From positions 1 to 64,000 of the forward strand of contig DCVK01000015.1 in assembly GCA_002335385.1 (NCBI GenBank): DNA of 64,000 bases. Direction: 5' to 3'. The notes beneath the pieces are model-generated. The model ran no database searches. It was not told the DNA's origin and worked only from the letters and a program-made list of their open reading frames with translations. A program made the position numbers and the translations under genes. Shown here piece after piece: positions 35,004 to 44,737 of the stretch (positions within the stretch are counted from its first letter, which is position 1; each line of letters begins with the position of its first letter). Source of the DNA: Candidatus Aminicenantes bacterium UBA2190 (lineage in GTDB: Bacteria; Acidobacteriota; Aminicenantia; UBA2199).

Positions 35004-35813
35004 ATGATGAAAAAAGCAAGCGCATACCCGCCCCTGGTCAGGCTGTTCAGCACACCGCCGCTCACGCCGCCGGGCGCGGGCGAAATGAACGCCCTGCAAA
35101 AGTCCGAGCGCTTCAGCATCCGTTTCGAGGATTGGGACCTGCCCTGCTACAGCTGGGGAGAGGGCCCGACCGTCCTGTTGTGCCATGGCTGGGGCAGCCG
35201 TGCCGGGCACCTGATGCTGCTGGCCCGGGTCCTGGCCCAGGCCGGCCACCGGGCCGTCGTCTTCGACGCCCCGGCCCATTACTCCCTGCCGGTCGAACAC
35301 AAAAAGGAAGGATCGAGCATGTTCGAGTTCGGCCGGGCCATCGCCCGGGTCGCCCGCGGCCTGGGCGAACTGCACGGCCTGTTCGGCCACTCCCTGGGCG
35401 CGATGGCGGCCGTTTTCGCCATGGCGGCCTATCCCCATTTGGAGGATTGCTCCTTTGCCTGCCCGAAATTGGTCCTGGCCAGCGCCCCGGCGACGACGCG
35501 CCAGGTGCTGGCCAACTTCTGCCGCCTGCACTCCCTCGGCGCGGCCGATTGCCGCATCCTGGCAGAGGAACTGGAGTCGGAATTCTCGATGGCCATCGAC
35601 GACTACGATTGCGCCGCGGCGCTGGCGGAGGTGCCCGCGGAAAAGATGATCGTCCAGGGCGCCGACGACGAATACTTCGCCCTGGAGGATACCCTGGCGC
35701 ATACGGCGGCCCCGGGCAGCGCCCGCGTCCTGATCGCCGAAAAGTGCGGCCACAACCGCGTCCTGGCCAACAAGCAGGTCTTCACGGAGATCATCGATTT
35801 TCTGAAATCCTGA
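35004..35813 (+). CDS. Alpha/beta hydrolase
   Basis: A 269-aa alpha/beta-hydrolase-fold enzyme. HGWGSRAGH is the oxyanion region, FGHSLGAMAA carries the nucleophile (Ser130), and QGADDEYF plus KCGHNRVL supply the Asp and His of the triad in the expected order. Substrate unknown (esterase or lipase-like). A later ATG at 35085 would begin nearer the fold; the first 27 residues are Pro-rich and may be untranslated. A REP-like fragment lies just upstream. Confidence 0.88.
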   Translation: MMKKASAYPPLVRLFSTPPLTPPGAGEMNALQKSERFSIRFEDWDLPCYSWGEGPTVLLCHGWGSRAGHLMLLARVLAQAGHRAVVFDAPAHYSLPVEHKKEGSSMFEFGRAIARVARGLGELHGLFGHSLGAMAAVFAMAAYPHLEDCSFACPKLVLASAPATTRQVLANFCRLHSLGAADCRILAEELESEFSMAIDDYDCAAALAEVPAEKMIVQGADDEYFALEDTLAHTAAPGSARVLIAEKCGHNRVLANKQVFTEIIDFLKS

Positions 35814-35943
35814 TCCGGGACGATCTCCTGCGGCGCCGTGAATCCCATGCGCGACCGCTTTCGCTGCAGCGCCCCGGGAGCCAGCCGTGGCCCCGGTCTT
35901 CCCGCCTTTTCCCATGGATATTGCCAATGGTCTTGGATAGGCA

Positions 35944-37047
35944 TCAGGATTGTCTTTCAGTAATCGAGACTCCCATCCGTCTCAGGTCGTCGATCATTCT
36001 TTTTTCGTGAACGATATTGCCCATCAAGTACAAATCCGGCTTAGTGAAGCAGCCATCGAGATATTGTTTCAGGCAGGCAATCACAGCCAGGGCCGTGAAT
36101 TCAAAGGCATCCGGAGAATACGCTTCCAATGCATAATTCGTCGGCGAACCGTTTTTCATTCCGCTCGCCAGCAGCTTGAATTCCACGCCCGGCTGGCCGG
36201 CATAGTATTTGTTGATCCCCCAGTGCATCAGTTTTCCGCAAACCTTCATCCCCATCCCCTTCTTGACAGACTGCAGCAACAGGGTCAGGGGAAAGACAAA
36301 GTTGTCGACGAAGGAATTGAATCCGGCCGAATAAACTCCCATGTTCGAAATGGACAACTCTTTCTCAAGGCCAATGATTTCCCTCATGTGCAGGGGATAA
36401 CAGGGGCGGACTCCAAATGGATCGGAAAACCGGATTTTCAGGGCATCGCGGTAGGAAGCTTTCTTCCATAAGCCGTTTTTCAGGATTTTCGCGTTCGCTG
36501 CTCCGATTTCATGGATGATTTCATGGGTGGATTCCGGCTTTTCGAAGATGGCATTCATCACCATCACCACATAGGCGCTCTGGTAAACATCGAACTGGTC
36601 TCTTGCATATTTGATAAACGGCGCTGGGAGTCCGGGATGAAATCCCGCCTGGGTTATGAAGACCCGATGATGGGAGATCGCGCGCGCGCGGAACGCCTCC
36701 AACCTGTCGACCACATCGCCTCGTACAAGGATGTCGATCATGTCGGTTCCGGTCTCGATGGCGGCTTCGGCGATCGTCCCGATGTCATCCGGCGTGGTGG
36801 CGGCAACGATCACCAAATCGACTTCCTTGAGCGCGGCGGCCAGACTCGTTTTCTGCCTGGCATCCGCTTCAACGGATGATACCCTGCGGCCCGCATGTGC
36901 TTTCCTGAGGGCAGCCGCGAAATTTTCAGCCTTGGCCGCGTCGCGGCCCGAGACCGTGACATCCGCAGCGGTATGCCGCAGAAGGTTGCGGGATATTTCC
37001 CTGCCTACGCCTCCATATCCGCCCAGGACCATAATTCGCTTTTTCAT
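35944..37047 (-). CDS. Saccharopine dehydrogenase-like NAD(P)-binding protein
   Basis: About 367 aa from the ATG at 37047. It begins with a dinucleotide-binding Rossmann fold MVLGGYGGVGREISRNLL, then VSGRD and VIVAATTPDDIG, as in saccharopine-dehydrogenase/trans-acting enoyl-reductase-like proteins. The C-terminal half has FITQAGFHPGLPAP, the usual substrate-domain start. Real substrate unknown. The frame stays open upstream into the greA region, but the Rossmann fold fixes the start near 37047. Confidence 0.86.
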   Translation of the reverse strand: MKKRIMVLGGYGGVGREISRNLLRHTAADVTVSGRDAAKAENFAAALRKAHAGRRVSSVEADARQKTSLAAALKEVDLVIVAATTPDDIGTIAEAAIETGTDMIDILVRGDVVDRLEAFRARAISHHRVFITQAGFHPGLPAPFIKYARDQFDVYQSAYVVMVMNAIFEKPESTHEIIHEIGAANAKILKNGLWKKASYRDALKIRFSDPFGVRPCYPLHMREIIGLEKELSISNMGVYSAGFNSFVDNFVFPLTLLLQSVKKGMGMKVCGKLMHWGINKYYAGQPGVEFKLLASGMKNGSPTNYALEAYSPDAFEFTALAVIACLKQYLDGCFTKPDLYLMGNIVHEKRMIDDLRRMGVSITERQS

Positions 37048-37120
37048 GATTGCCGCCGACCCATCATTCTCGTTGCCTTTTTCAGTTACAGTTCCGCGGG
37101 TCCCGGAAAATCGGATGGGA

Positions 37121-37609
37121 TCAGGCGGTGAACACCGTGCCCTGCAGGCTGGTGATCTTCTCGATGAAGAGCCTCTTCTCCCCGGCGGGGACGGTGACGA
37201 CCACCGCCTCGCCGACGGTGCGGTTCTGCAGCGCCCGGCCCACGGGCGAGCTGAGGGAGATCTTGCCTTCGACAGGGTCGACCTCAATGGGGTGGACGAT
37301 GGTGTACTCCGTGCGCGTGTCGGCGTCGAGATCGAGCACCACCACGACCGAGCCGAAGCCGACGCACTTTTCATCGCCGGGGGAAGAAGCCACTTCGTTG
37401 TACCGGCTCACCAGGTGGGTCAGCTGGGCGATGCGTGCCTTGAGGAAACCCTGCCGTTCGCGGGCGGCGTCGTATTCGGCGTTTTCGCTGAGGTCGCCCA
37501 TGCTGCGCGCCTCGGCGATGCGCTTGGGCAGCTCGACCTGGTACTCTTCGCGGAGCTTGTCGATCTCGTCCAGGAGCGCCTTCTTCTTCCGTTCGATTGA
37601 GTCCGTCAT
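37121..37609 (-). CDS. greA: Transcription elongation factor GreA
   Basis: A 162-aa GreA/GreB protein. The N-terminal coiled coil has EIDKLREEYQVELPKRIAEA and the tip acidic residues in MGDLSENAEYDAARERQGF, which rescue backtracked RNA polymerase. The C-terminal FKBP-like domain reads SSPVGRALQNRTVGEAV. Length is standard. The ATG at 37609 has GGAGG 9 nt before it. Confidence 0.95.
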   Translation of the reverse strand: MTDSIERKKKALLDEIDKLREEYQVELPKRIAEARSMGDLSENAEYDAARERQGFLKARIAQLTHLVSRYNEVASSPGDEKCVGFGSVVVVLDLDADTRTEYTIVHPIEVDPVEGKISLSSPVGRALQNRTVGEAVVVTVPAGEKRLFIEKITSLQGTVFTA

Positions 37610-37649
37610 CCGTGACCGCCTCCAAAAACCCGTGGTGATTTGCCAGGAG

Positions 37650-37678
37650 AATGTACAACGGATCGGAAAAAATTGCAA
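37650..37678 (-). promoter_or_regulatory. Candidate promoter of greA
   Basis: On the minus strand TTGCAA (37673-37678), a 17-bp spacer, then TACATT (37650-37655); about 40 bp upstream of the start codon. Confidence 0.5.
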
Positions 37679-37798
37679 GCCCCGGCCCCGGCTCGCCGCA
37701 ACGGGAAAAGATCTACCTGGAGGCGGGACCGGTCAGTCCTTGGCCTGAAGCAACCAGCTCAAGCACCGCCCCCGATTTTCCCCGCCCGCTGCCGTTGC

Positions 37799-37827
37799 TT
37801 GACAATCCAAAGCTGCGGACATATGAT
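37799..37827 (+). promoter_or_regulatory. Sigma-70-type promoter of CPBP protease gene
   Basis: TTGACA at 37799-37804, 17 bp, TATGAT at 37822-37827. Close to consensus; the start codon is about 100 bp further on. Confidence 0.7.
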
Positions 37828-37924
37828 CGCCCCACAAGAGGATTGATTCTCAGACCATTTTCTCATCGATTGTCGTGACCTTGCTCGGCAATTCAGCAGC
37901 CAATGCGCAAAGGGAGGATCCATC

Positions 37925-38773
37925 ATGACTTCACGCTCGGCCGCAACTGAAAAATGCCGGGTTCCCTTCATTTCCCTGGCACCCTTTTTATTCATATCCT
38001 TTGGATTGGCTTGGGGGATCCTGGCCCTTTTCATCTTTCTGCCGGCCCCGATGACCGCGATGTTCGGCAAGTTGACCGGCCAGCATCCGCTCTTTTTCCT
38101 GGCTGTCTACGCGCCGGCCATAGCCGCCTTCATCCTTGTCGCCTACAATGGCGGCATGGGAGGATTGCGCCGTTATCTCTCCCGCCTGCTGCTCTGGCGC
38201 TGCTCGCCGTTGTGGTACGCCTTTTTGATTATCGGCATCCCGCTGGTCTTCATTAGCGGGTCGGCGTTGAAGGGAAACCTTTTTAAAGAACCGTTCCCGT
38301 TCGCTTCCATTCCGGCGCTCGCAGCCGCATTGTTTTTCATGGCCATCAAGGGCCCGGTCGAGGAATTCGGCTGGCGGGGCCTGGCCCTCCCCCTGCTGCA
38401 GCGCAAGCTGGCCCCGATCTGGGCCGGGCTGCTCCTCGGGATCATCTGGGGCTTCTGGCATCTGCCGGCGTTCCTGCTGAGCGGGACGCCGCAGAGCGCC
38501 TGGTCGTTCACCCCTTTTTTTCTCGGAGCCGTCGCCATCAGCGTGATCGTGACCCGCCTGTTCAACGCCGCGCGGGGCAGCATACTGCTTCCCGCACTGT
38601 TCCATTTCCAGCTCATCAACCCCATCTGGCCCGACGCGCAACCATATGACACCTACCTGATCATCATCATCGCGGTCCTGGTCGTCTGGCTGAACCGTAA
38701 AACCATGTTCACCAAGGCCGGGGCCGTCACCATGGTCATTCCCGGGCTTGAGGACCGGGCAATGATTTCTTGA
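37925..38773 (+). CDS. CPBP-family intramembrane metalloprotease
   Basis: A 282-aa membrane protein with about eight hydrophobic segments and the CPBP/Abi signature motifs: PVEEFGWRG (Glu-Glu plus Arg), then FWHLPAF and the final HFQL motif. These are glutamic/zinc-type proteases of the Rce1 family, sometimes linked to peptide or bacteriocin processing. GGGAGG lies 7 nt before the ATG. No peptide gene is evident next to it. Confidence 0.93.
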   Translation: MTSRSAATEKCRVPFISLAPFLFISFGLAWGILALFIFLPAPMTAMFGKLTGQHPLFFLAVYAPAIAAFILVAYNGGMGGLRRYLSRLLLWRCSPLWYAFLIIGIPLVFISGSALKGNLFKEPFPFASIPALAAALFFMAIKGPVEEFGWRGLALPLLQRKLAPIWAGLLLGIIWGFWHLPAFLLSGTPQSAWSFTPFFLGAVAISVIVTRLFNAARGSILLPALFHFQLINPIWPDAQPYDTYLIIIIAVLVVWLNRKTMFTKAGAVTMVIPGLEDRAMIS

Positions 38774-39160
38774 AACAGGCCATGTCTTCCAGTCCATCTT
38801 GCTCCTGAATTGAAGCATCCTGTCAGCGGAGGGATGCTAAATACATATTGACAGGTACTGTCCCCAGTCCAGTCTTCTCCTGCGACGGGAAGCCGGCGAA
38901 TTTCATTTGGGAAGTAATATAATATAACCGGGCGGTTAGCGAAAATTTCCCCGGAGCTTGGGAAGCTTCGCAGGAGTCCGATACAAAAGGATTTCAATTC
39001 CAGGCCGACTTGGCAGCGCAAATGCATTTCTCCAAATGGGCAGACCCGCTTTTTCAGGGAGGGGCATGCCTGGCAAGGTGACAGCCGGGGCCGGACTCAG
39101 GTGTTCAATTGCCGGGAGGTGAAGGTTTTGCCGCGGATCATGATGCGGCGGGAGAAGAAA
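38774..39160. other. Gene-free stretch with a REP-like fragment
   Basis: About 390 bp. At 38841-38870 the minus strand carries GGGGACAGTACCTGTCA, one of the REP-like words scattered through the window. The rest holds no gene; an AT-rich stretch near 38915-38935 includes a -10-like TATAAT without a partner. Confidence 0.5.
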
Positions 39161-40618
39161 ATGAACACACTGCAACGATCGACGAAAGGCTGGAAAAACG
39201 TAATGGCCGGGATCCTGGCATTCTTTTTAGCCGGGGGTGGGTCTATCTTGGCCCGCGGCGAGAAACCGGGGGCCCTGATCACCGTCCAAAAAAAGGACGG
39301 GCTGACGATCAAGGGCGAGCTTTTACAGGTTAATCACGGGACCCTGCGCCTTCTGGTCAGGGAGACCGCCGCCAAAGTGGATGTACGCCTCGATGAACTC
39401 CACCATTTGCGCATCAGCAAAAAGGGCTCCGTCGGCAAGGGCCTGCTGAAAGGTTTGTTTTTCGGGGCTTCGCTCGGAGGCGGCATCGGCCTGCTGTCAG
39501 GCAGCGATGACCCCGGCTTATTCGCCTGGACGGCCGGACAGAAGGCGCTGGCACTGGGCTTGGTACTTGGCGGCGGGATGGGGATCTGCGGGGCGCTCAT
39601 CGGGGGACTGACCGGCATCGATGAGTCGATAGTCCTGGACGGCCTGCCGCCTGAAAAAACGGCTGAAATCGAGGCCAAGCTGGCATCCAGGTCCCGCTTC
39701 CGGTCGCTGCGGAGCCAGGTGCCACGGGCCGCGCCGCCGGCAGCGCCGTCCTCCGCCCCCGTCCAACCCGGCGCAGTCCCGGAACGCGTTTTGCCGGCCG
39801 CGGCCGCAGTCCGGTCGCCGCGCCTTATGCCGTCGCGAAAGAAAGTCAGCCGCTGGCATTTTTCCGCATCCTGGGGGAGATCCACTTTCGCAGGGACGGG
39901 CAAGCTCGCCTCGATCATCGAGAAGGCCGGGTTCGGCAGCGACCGCGTCACGCAAGGATTCTGGATCTTTCCGGGCTACACCACCAGTTATCCGAGCCAG
40001 GACACTTGTCCCAAGTTTTCCTGGAGGGATTTTCGCGCCGAGTTTTCGCTGACCCGGAAACTGGCGCTGGGAGTGTGCTTCTCCCCATTGGGTGAGCACG
40101 AGATATGGGGATGGAGAAAGATGGACACAGTGCATGGGATCATCGGAATCGATGAATTCGGGCCGTATTTCGGCGGCCGCTACCGGGGCAACGCCTATTA
40201 CCTGACCGCAGCCTTCATGCCCGTTCCCGACGCGTTTCTCCAGCGGTGGATGCTCAAGCTGGGAGGCGGGATCGGCCTGGCTTCGGTCCGGGGGGCCTTT
40301 TTGACCTCATTGGAGAGGCCCTTTTCAAGGGCGCACGAGGGCTATCCCGAGCTGCAGGTCGACAAGCTGGAATTCGATCGCCTGTACCCGGCGCTGCTGG
40401 CCGGCGCCGGGGCCGAATATTTTTTTGGCAGGCACTTGTCCCTGGGACTCGCCGCCAGCTACCGATATGTCCCGTTCCATAATGGCGCCGGCGTTCTGGA
40501 GATCCCCTACGTGCACGCCCGCAGCAATGCACTGGAAGTGATCCGCGTCAATGTGCCGAAGGAGCGCATCAACGCCGGGGGATTCGGAGCCGGTATCTCC
40601 CTGGGCATTCATTTCTAG
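39161..40618 (+). CDS. Outer-membrane beta-barrel protein with N-terminal glycine zipper
   Basis: About 485 aa from the ATG at 39161 (GGAGAAG site). Signal peptide ends near GGGSILARG. Residues ~30-90 form a small beta domain (LITVQKKDGLTIKGELLQV); ~95-145 is Gly-rich with two GxxxGxxxG runs (LFFGASLGGGIGLLSG, LGLVLGGGMGICGALIGG), a glycine-zipper-like membrane segment. An Ala/Pro linker precedes a ~250-residue barrel with alternating aromatic strands, ending GISLGIHF with a terminal Phe. Function unknown. An ATG at 39101 is less likely. Confidence 0.8.
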   Translation: MNTLQRSTKGWKNVMAGILAFFLAGGGSILARGEKPGALITVQKKDGLTIKGELLQVNHGTLRLLVRETAAKVDVRLDELHHLRISKKGSVGKGLLKGLFFGASLGGGIGLLSGSDDPGLFAWTAGQKALALGLVLGGGMGICGALIGGLTGIDESIVLDGLPPEKTAEIEAKLASRSRFRSLRSQVPRAAPPAAPSSAPVQPGAVPERVLPAAAAVRSPRLMPSRKKVSRWHFSASWGRSTFAGTGKLASIIEKAGFGSDRVTQGFWIFPGYTTSYPSQDTCPKFSWRDFRAEFSLTRKLALGVCFSPLGEHEIWGWRKMDTVHGIIGIDEFGPYFGGRYRGNAYYLTAAFMPVPDAFLQRWMLKLGGGIGLASVRGAFLTSLERPFSRAHEGYPELQVDKLEFDRLYPALLAGAGAEYFFGRHLSLGLAASYRYVPFHNGAGVLEIPYVHARSNALEVIRVNVPKERINAGGFGAGISLGIHF

Positions 40619-40935
40619 CGCGGTCCGGGCTCCCTGCACGATCGACCGCTCCGGACCAGGTCCGCTCAATCGCCGTCGGCTGGCCCGCCGCCATCATCCT
40701 GACCGAAGCGGACGGATCGAGCCTCTTTTGCATCACGGGGAAATCAGGGCCAGCAGTTTAATTACCTGACTCCCGAACATCTTCTTTGTTCAATGTCGAA
40801 ACTTAACCACATTTTGTCTCTGGAATCCTGATTGCTTGTAAAAAGCACCGTCCCCAGGCTCCCGATTGCATCCCTGGCGTCTTTTCGCTAAGATTATTAT
40901 TTGAAGACGATCGATCGCCACAGGAGATCCATCCC
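40619..40935. other. Gene-free stretch with a REP-like fragment
   Basis: About 320 bp. Minus-strand GCCTGGGGACGGTGC at 40841-40860 belongs to the REP-like family. Otherwise no gene is seen. Confidence 0.5.
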
Positions 40936-41436
40936 ATGGAAAGATACCACGGCATGCGCCGCAAGGAGAAGGAGATCGGAGACCCCGCCGAGATGCGGGC
41001 GATCCTCGAGGGCACGCCCTACATCGTCGTCGCCATGTGCCGGGACAACGAGCCCTACCTGGCGACCCTGAGCCACGGCTATGACGCCGGGCGCAACGCG
41101 ATCTACTTCCACTGCGCCCGCGAGGGGAAGAAGATCGACTTCCTCAAGGCCAACGACCTCGTCTGGGGCCAGGCGATCCTCGACCGCGGCTACGTGCAGG
41201 GGAAATGCGACCATTTGTTCACCAGCGTGCAGTTCGGCGGCAGGGTGCGCTTCGTCGAGGACGCGGCGGAGAAGCGGCACGCCCTGGGGGTGATGATCCG
41301 CCAGCTGGAGCGCGAGCCGGAGAAGGTGCTGGCCGAGCAGGTCACGGAGGCCGCGGTCCGGAAGGTCTGCATCGGCCGCATCGACATCGAGACCATGAGC
41401 GGCAAGCGGTCGATCCAGGTGACCGGGCAGCAATGA
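40936..41436 (+). CDS. Pyridoxamine 5'-phosphate oxidase-like FMN protein
   Basis: A 166-aa split-barrel flavin-binding protein of the pyridoxamine-phosphate-oxidase/NimA-like group. YIVVAMCRDNEPYLATLSHGYD is the barrel start (residues ~29-50), YFHCAREGKKIDFLKAN the FMN-binding block, and GRVRFVEDAAEKRHAL the dimer region. Substrate unknown. AGGAG lies about 9 nt before the ATG. Two broken relatives lie at 26.7 and 32.0 kb, so this family has been duplicated and lost repeatedly in the region. A palindrome and a cupin gene follow. Confidence 0.88.
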   Translation: MERYHGMRRKEKEIGDPAEMRAILEGTPYIVVAMCRDNEPYLATLSHGYDAGRNAIYFHCAREGKKIDFLKANDLVWGQAILDRGYVQGKCDHLFTSVQFGGRVRFVEDAAEKRHALGVMIRQLEREPEKVLAEQVTEAAVRKVCIGRIDIETMSGKRSIQVTGQQ

Positions 41437-41452
41437 TCTTGAAAGACCGTAG

Positions 41453-41473
41453 GGGCGGGTCTGTGACCCGCCC
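41453..41473. repeat. GGGCGGGTC palindrome
   Basis: GGGCGGGTC-TGT-GACCCGCCC, a perfect 9-bp hairpin with 3-nt loop between the PNPOx-like and cupin genes. No T run follows. A similar element is at 46942-46964. Confidence 0.7.
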
Positions 41474-41494
41474 GATAAGAAGGGAGGATCCGTC

Positions 41495-41839
41495 ATGAAG
41501 CCGATCAGCAAGCAGAACGCCGAGCATTACACCTGGGGCGATGCATGCGACGGCTGGCACCTGCTGAAATCGCCGAGGCTGAGCGTCATCCAGGAGCGGG
41601 TGCCGCCGGGCGGGGCCGAGACCCGGCATTTTCACGAGCGCGCGCAGCAGTTTTTCTATATCCTGTCAGGCGAAGCGGTCATGGAGATGGACGGCGGGGA
41701 AACGGTGCTGAAGCCCGGGCAGGGACTGGCCGTGCCCCCTGGCGTTTCCCACCGCCTGCGGAACCGCGGCAACATGGACCTCATCTTCCTCGTCATATCG
41801 GCGCCACCGAGTCATGGCGACCGGATCACAACCGCATAA
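41495..41839 (+). CDS. Small cupin-domain protein
   Basis: A 114-aa single-domain cupin. Motif 1 is GAETRHFHERAQQFFYILSG (two His, one Glu position) and motif 2 is PGQGLAVPPGVSHRLRN, the usual metal-site pair of RmlC-like cupins. Function and ligand unknown. GGGAGG lies about 7 nt before the ATG. Confidence 0.9.
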   Translation: MKPISKQNAEHYTWGDACDGWHLLKSPRLSVIQERVPPGGAETRHFHERAQQFFYILSGEAVMEMDGGETVLKPGQGLAVPPGVSHRLRNRGNMDLIFLVISAPPSHGDRITTA

Positions 41840-42060
41840 CGGCACCAATCGATCGGCTGATCCAATCCGTCCCCAATCCCACCCGGACCTTCTTTTCCAG
41901 ATTGAAATGGTAAAACAACTTCGCATTATTTGGACTCTCAACTCCGATCATGACTTGCTCCAAATTGGATGCTTCATGATGGAACTGTCCCATATCAAAG
42001 CAATTTCAGCAATCTTTCTTCACAGGAACATCAAATTATTCGATCGATATATTTCCGATT

Positions 42061-42090
42061 TGGGCAACAACCCGTGGAGACCTGACCCCC
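42061..42090 (+). repeat. REP-like word, shared with 45889-45917
   Basis: TGGGCAACA.CCCGTGGAGAC followed by CTG.CCCCC occurs here and at 45889-45917 with two differences. Part of the scattered REP-like family described in the findings. Confidence 0.65.
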
Positions 42091-42112
42091 ATGGCTCCTC
42101 CTCGCCTTCCGG

Positions 42113-43015
42113 TCATTGCCTCAGGCTCGTCTCCCGGAAGCGTTCGATGATGCCGGCGCTCACCCAATAGATGTCGCCCCCGTCGGCGGAGTTGCGAGTG
42201 AAGAACAGGTAGCGGCCGTCGGGCGAGACGGTGGCGCACCAGTCGGCGGCGGCGGAATTCAAGGGTTCCAGGTTGACCGCGCCGCCCCATGAGCCGTCAG
42301 CACGACGGAAGCTGACGTACAGGTCCCCCTCCCCCTTGCCGCCCGCTCGTGGCGAATTGAAGATCAGGTATCGTTCGTCGGGCGCGATGAACGGGTGCGC
42401 CTCCACGGCGGGCGTGTTCACGCCGCCGCCCGGATCGGCGTCACGCCGGTATTCTTCGTCGCACCGGATCCACCTGGCGATGATCCCGCCGTCCCGGCCC
42501 TCGACGCGGTAGCCGGCGATGTCCGTGGCATAGATCGCCCCGTCCCGCGTCGAAGTCGCCCTCATGCCCTGGGGGATGAGGAAGCGGGCGTCGCCCCAGC
42601 CGCCGTTCGCCCGGGGCAGGGACCAGATGCCTCCCGTCTCGCCCTCCGCCAGGCGGGCGTAGCGGTTCATGAGCAGATGCCTGCCGTCGGGCGTGACATG
42701 CACCTCCCCTCCCGGAAAGCGGTCACTGAACTCCGCGACACGGGGTTGCGTCCAGCCGGACTCGGTCAGGATGCAGGCCATGACGCCGACTCCGGCGCGG
42801 TTGAAATAGATCTCACGGCCGTCCGACGTCAGGGCCAGGCAGTACTCGCGGGAGCCTTTCATGGAGACGATCCCGGCGGCGAAGACCTGGGGCGTGTCGC
42901 CCGGCGGCGTCTGGCCGAGATACGGGCCCCGGAGCCGGGCCTGAGAGGACGCCGACGCGTCCGCGACCGTCGCCAAGAACATCGTCAGTGCCCAAATCGG
43001 CCATTTCGCGTTCAT
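42113..43015 (-). CDS. Secreted PD40/TolB-like beta-propeller protein
   Basis: A 300-aa protein with a signal peptide (ATVADASAS) and WD40-like PD40 blades: LTSDGREIYFNR, VTPDGRHLLMNR, APDERYLIFNSPR and VSPDGRYLFFTR at roughly 60-residue spacing, plus GDLYVSFRRADGSWG. Such propellers bind proteins or sugars; no enzyme residues are recognised. Stands alone. Confidence 0.85.
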   Translation of the reverse strand: MNAKWPIWALTMFLATVADASASSQARLRGPYLGQTPPGDTPQVFAAGIVSMKGSREYCLALTSDGREIYFNRAGVGVMACILTESGWTQPRVAEFSDRFPGGEVHVTPDGRHLLMNRYARLAEGETGGIWSLPRANGGWGDARFLIPQGMRATSTRDGAIYATDIAGYRVEGRDGGIIARWIRCDEEYRRDADPGGGVNTPAVEAHPFIAPDERYLIFNSPRAGGKGEGDLYVSFRRADGSWGGAVNLEPLNSAAADWCATVSPDGRYLFFTRNSADGGDIYWVSAGIIERFRETSLRQ

Positions 43016-43189
43016 TGTTTCTCCTCACTGTCATTTTCGCCGATCTCGAAGCGAATGTCACGAAGAAACCGGGGACGGACCATGAAAATGAGAAAATGAC
43101 TGGTTCATTCAGATCGCAGCTTTGTAAACCTTTTAAATCGAACAAAATCAGTTTGACAAGGTCCGTTAGCAGACTTCCTCTCTCATAAT

Positions 43190-44737
43190 TCACCCGAAAT
43201 GCTTCACCTGCGGCCAGATCTGTTCCAGGGTGACCTTGGGCCTTCGGCAGATCCAGATGGGCAGGTCGCTCTCATAGGGCATGGCGTAAGGGTTGGTGTG
43301 GACGGCGAAGAGGGTCACATCCTCGTAGGCCTGAAGATGATCCTCGCGATCGCCGCCGATGATGATGAGTACCTTGCCCGAGCGCTCGCCCGGGCCCCAG
43401 AGCCAGTAATTGTTGTGTCCCGCGATGGCCTTGGGCAGGCCGTAGCGCCAGCCGAAAAAATCCACCGCCCCGGCCTCGCCATAGTTTTGCCCATAGATGG
43501 CGCATTCCGCTTGTTCATCTGGAGTCAGGGATCCGTAAGCCCTGGCCACCACGGCGACCATCTCCTGCCAGCCGAAGCGGTCGGCATAGACCTGGTGCAG
43601 CTCCGTCTTGCGGCCGCGCTCCATCTGCGGCGGATCCATGCCGATCGCGCGCGTGTAGCGGATGTGGCTCTCTACCGGCAGCAGCGGCACCCACATTGGC
43701 AGCAGGGCCAGGCCGCCCAGGGCCAGCAGCGCGGCATAGGCGCCCCGGGCGACGCGACCGAGCCGGCCGGAGGAGAAGCGATCGACGAGTACGGCGCCGG
43801 CGGCCAGCAGCAGGGGGAAAGCCGGGGAAAGATAGTAGGGCTTGCCCCGCTGCGCCACGAACAGGATGAAGAGGAAGACAAAGGCGATGCCGAAGCAGCG
43901 GAATTTTTTCAGGCGCGGGTGAAAGAAGAGGGCGGCCAGGCCGGCCAGCCAGAGCGGCAGCGTCAGGGGATGCTGCAGCAGGATCTGGGCCTTGAGAAAC
44001 TCCAGGGGGGACATGGGCAGGTTTTTCCATGCCTGCGCGTTGCGCATGAATTCCAGCGTGGCCCAGTCGTTACGGAACAACCACAGCAGATTGGGCAGGA
44101 AAAACCACATGGCGATGGCGCCGCCGATCCAGGGCCACTTGCCGGCCAGCAGGCGCCGTTCCCTGGTCAGCAGCAGGCCCGCCACGAGCGTAGCGCCGAA
44201 GAAGAGCATGCTGTGCTTGTTGAGCAGCGCCAGCCCGGCCAGGACGCCGAAGGGGACCCAGAGCTCGCGGCGGCCGCTGTCGACCATGCGCAGCAGCAGC
44301 CAGGCGCAGCCCATCCAGCACAAGGGCTCGAAGATGTTCATGGAATAAAAGCTGCCGACAGCCAGGTACACCGGCGCCATGCCGCAGGCCAGCGCGGCCA
44401 GGAACTGGGCGAAGCCCGTGCCGCCCATCTCTTTGGCCAGCTTGGCGCTCAGCCAGGCCAGCGCCGCCACGGCCAGCGCCGGCACCAGGCGCAGCACGAA
44501 CAGCGAATCGCCGAAAGCAAGGCGCAGCAGGCGCAGGATGAAGATCGACAACGGCGGGTGATCGACAAAGCCCCAGGCGAGCCGGTCGCTGCAGGCGACA
44601 TAATAGAACTCGTCGCGGAACATGCCGAAGCCCCCGGAGAGGACCGCCGGCAGCTGCACGGCCATCACCCCCAGCGCGACCCAGAACCCCGGAGACAACG
44701 AGGCCAAGAAAGCAGTGACCTTATTCATTCTGCTCAT
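43190..44737 (-). CDS. GT39-type membrane glycosyltransferase (ArnT/PMT-like)
   Basis: About 515 aa from the ATG at 44737 (MSRMNKV). Around a dozen hydrophobic helices. FRDEFYYVACSDRLAWGFVDHPPL in loop 1 has the Asp-Glu and DHPP motifs typical of lipid-phosphate-sugar-using glycosyltransferases of the ArnT/PMT superfamily (GT39/GT83). A periplasmic C-terminal domain (~400-515) follows. It would transfer a sugar from an undecaprenyl or dolichyl-type donor to a surface glycan or protein; the acceptor is unknown. Confidence 0.9.
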   Translation of the reverse strand: MSRMNKVTAFLASLSPGFWVALGVMAVQLPAVLSGGFGMFRDEFYYVACSDRLAWGFVDHPPLSIFILRLLRLAFGDSLFVLRLVPALAVAALAWLSAKLAKEMGGTGFAQFLAALACGMAPVYLAVGSFYSMNIFEPLCWMGCAWLLLRMVDSGRRELWVPFGVLAGLALLNKHSMLFFGATLVAGLLLTRERRLLAGKWPWIGGAIAMWFFLPNLLWLFRNDWATLEFMRNAQAWKNLPMSPLEFLKAQILLQHPLTLPLWLAGLAALFFHPRLKKFRCFGIAFVFLFILFVAQRGKPYYLSPAFPLLLAAGAVLVDRFSSGRLGRVARGAYAALLALGGLALLPMWVPLLPVESHIRYTRAIGMDPPQMERGRKTELHQVYADRFGWQEMVAVVARAYGSLTPDEQAECAIYGQNYGEAGAVDFFGWRYGLPKAIAGHNNYWLWGPGERSGKVLIIIGGDREDHLQAYEDVTLFAVHTNPYAMPYESDLPIWICRRPKVTLEQIWPQVKHFG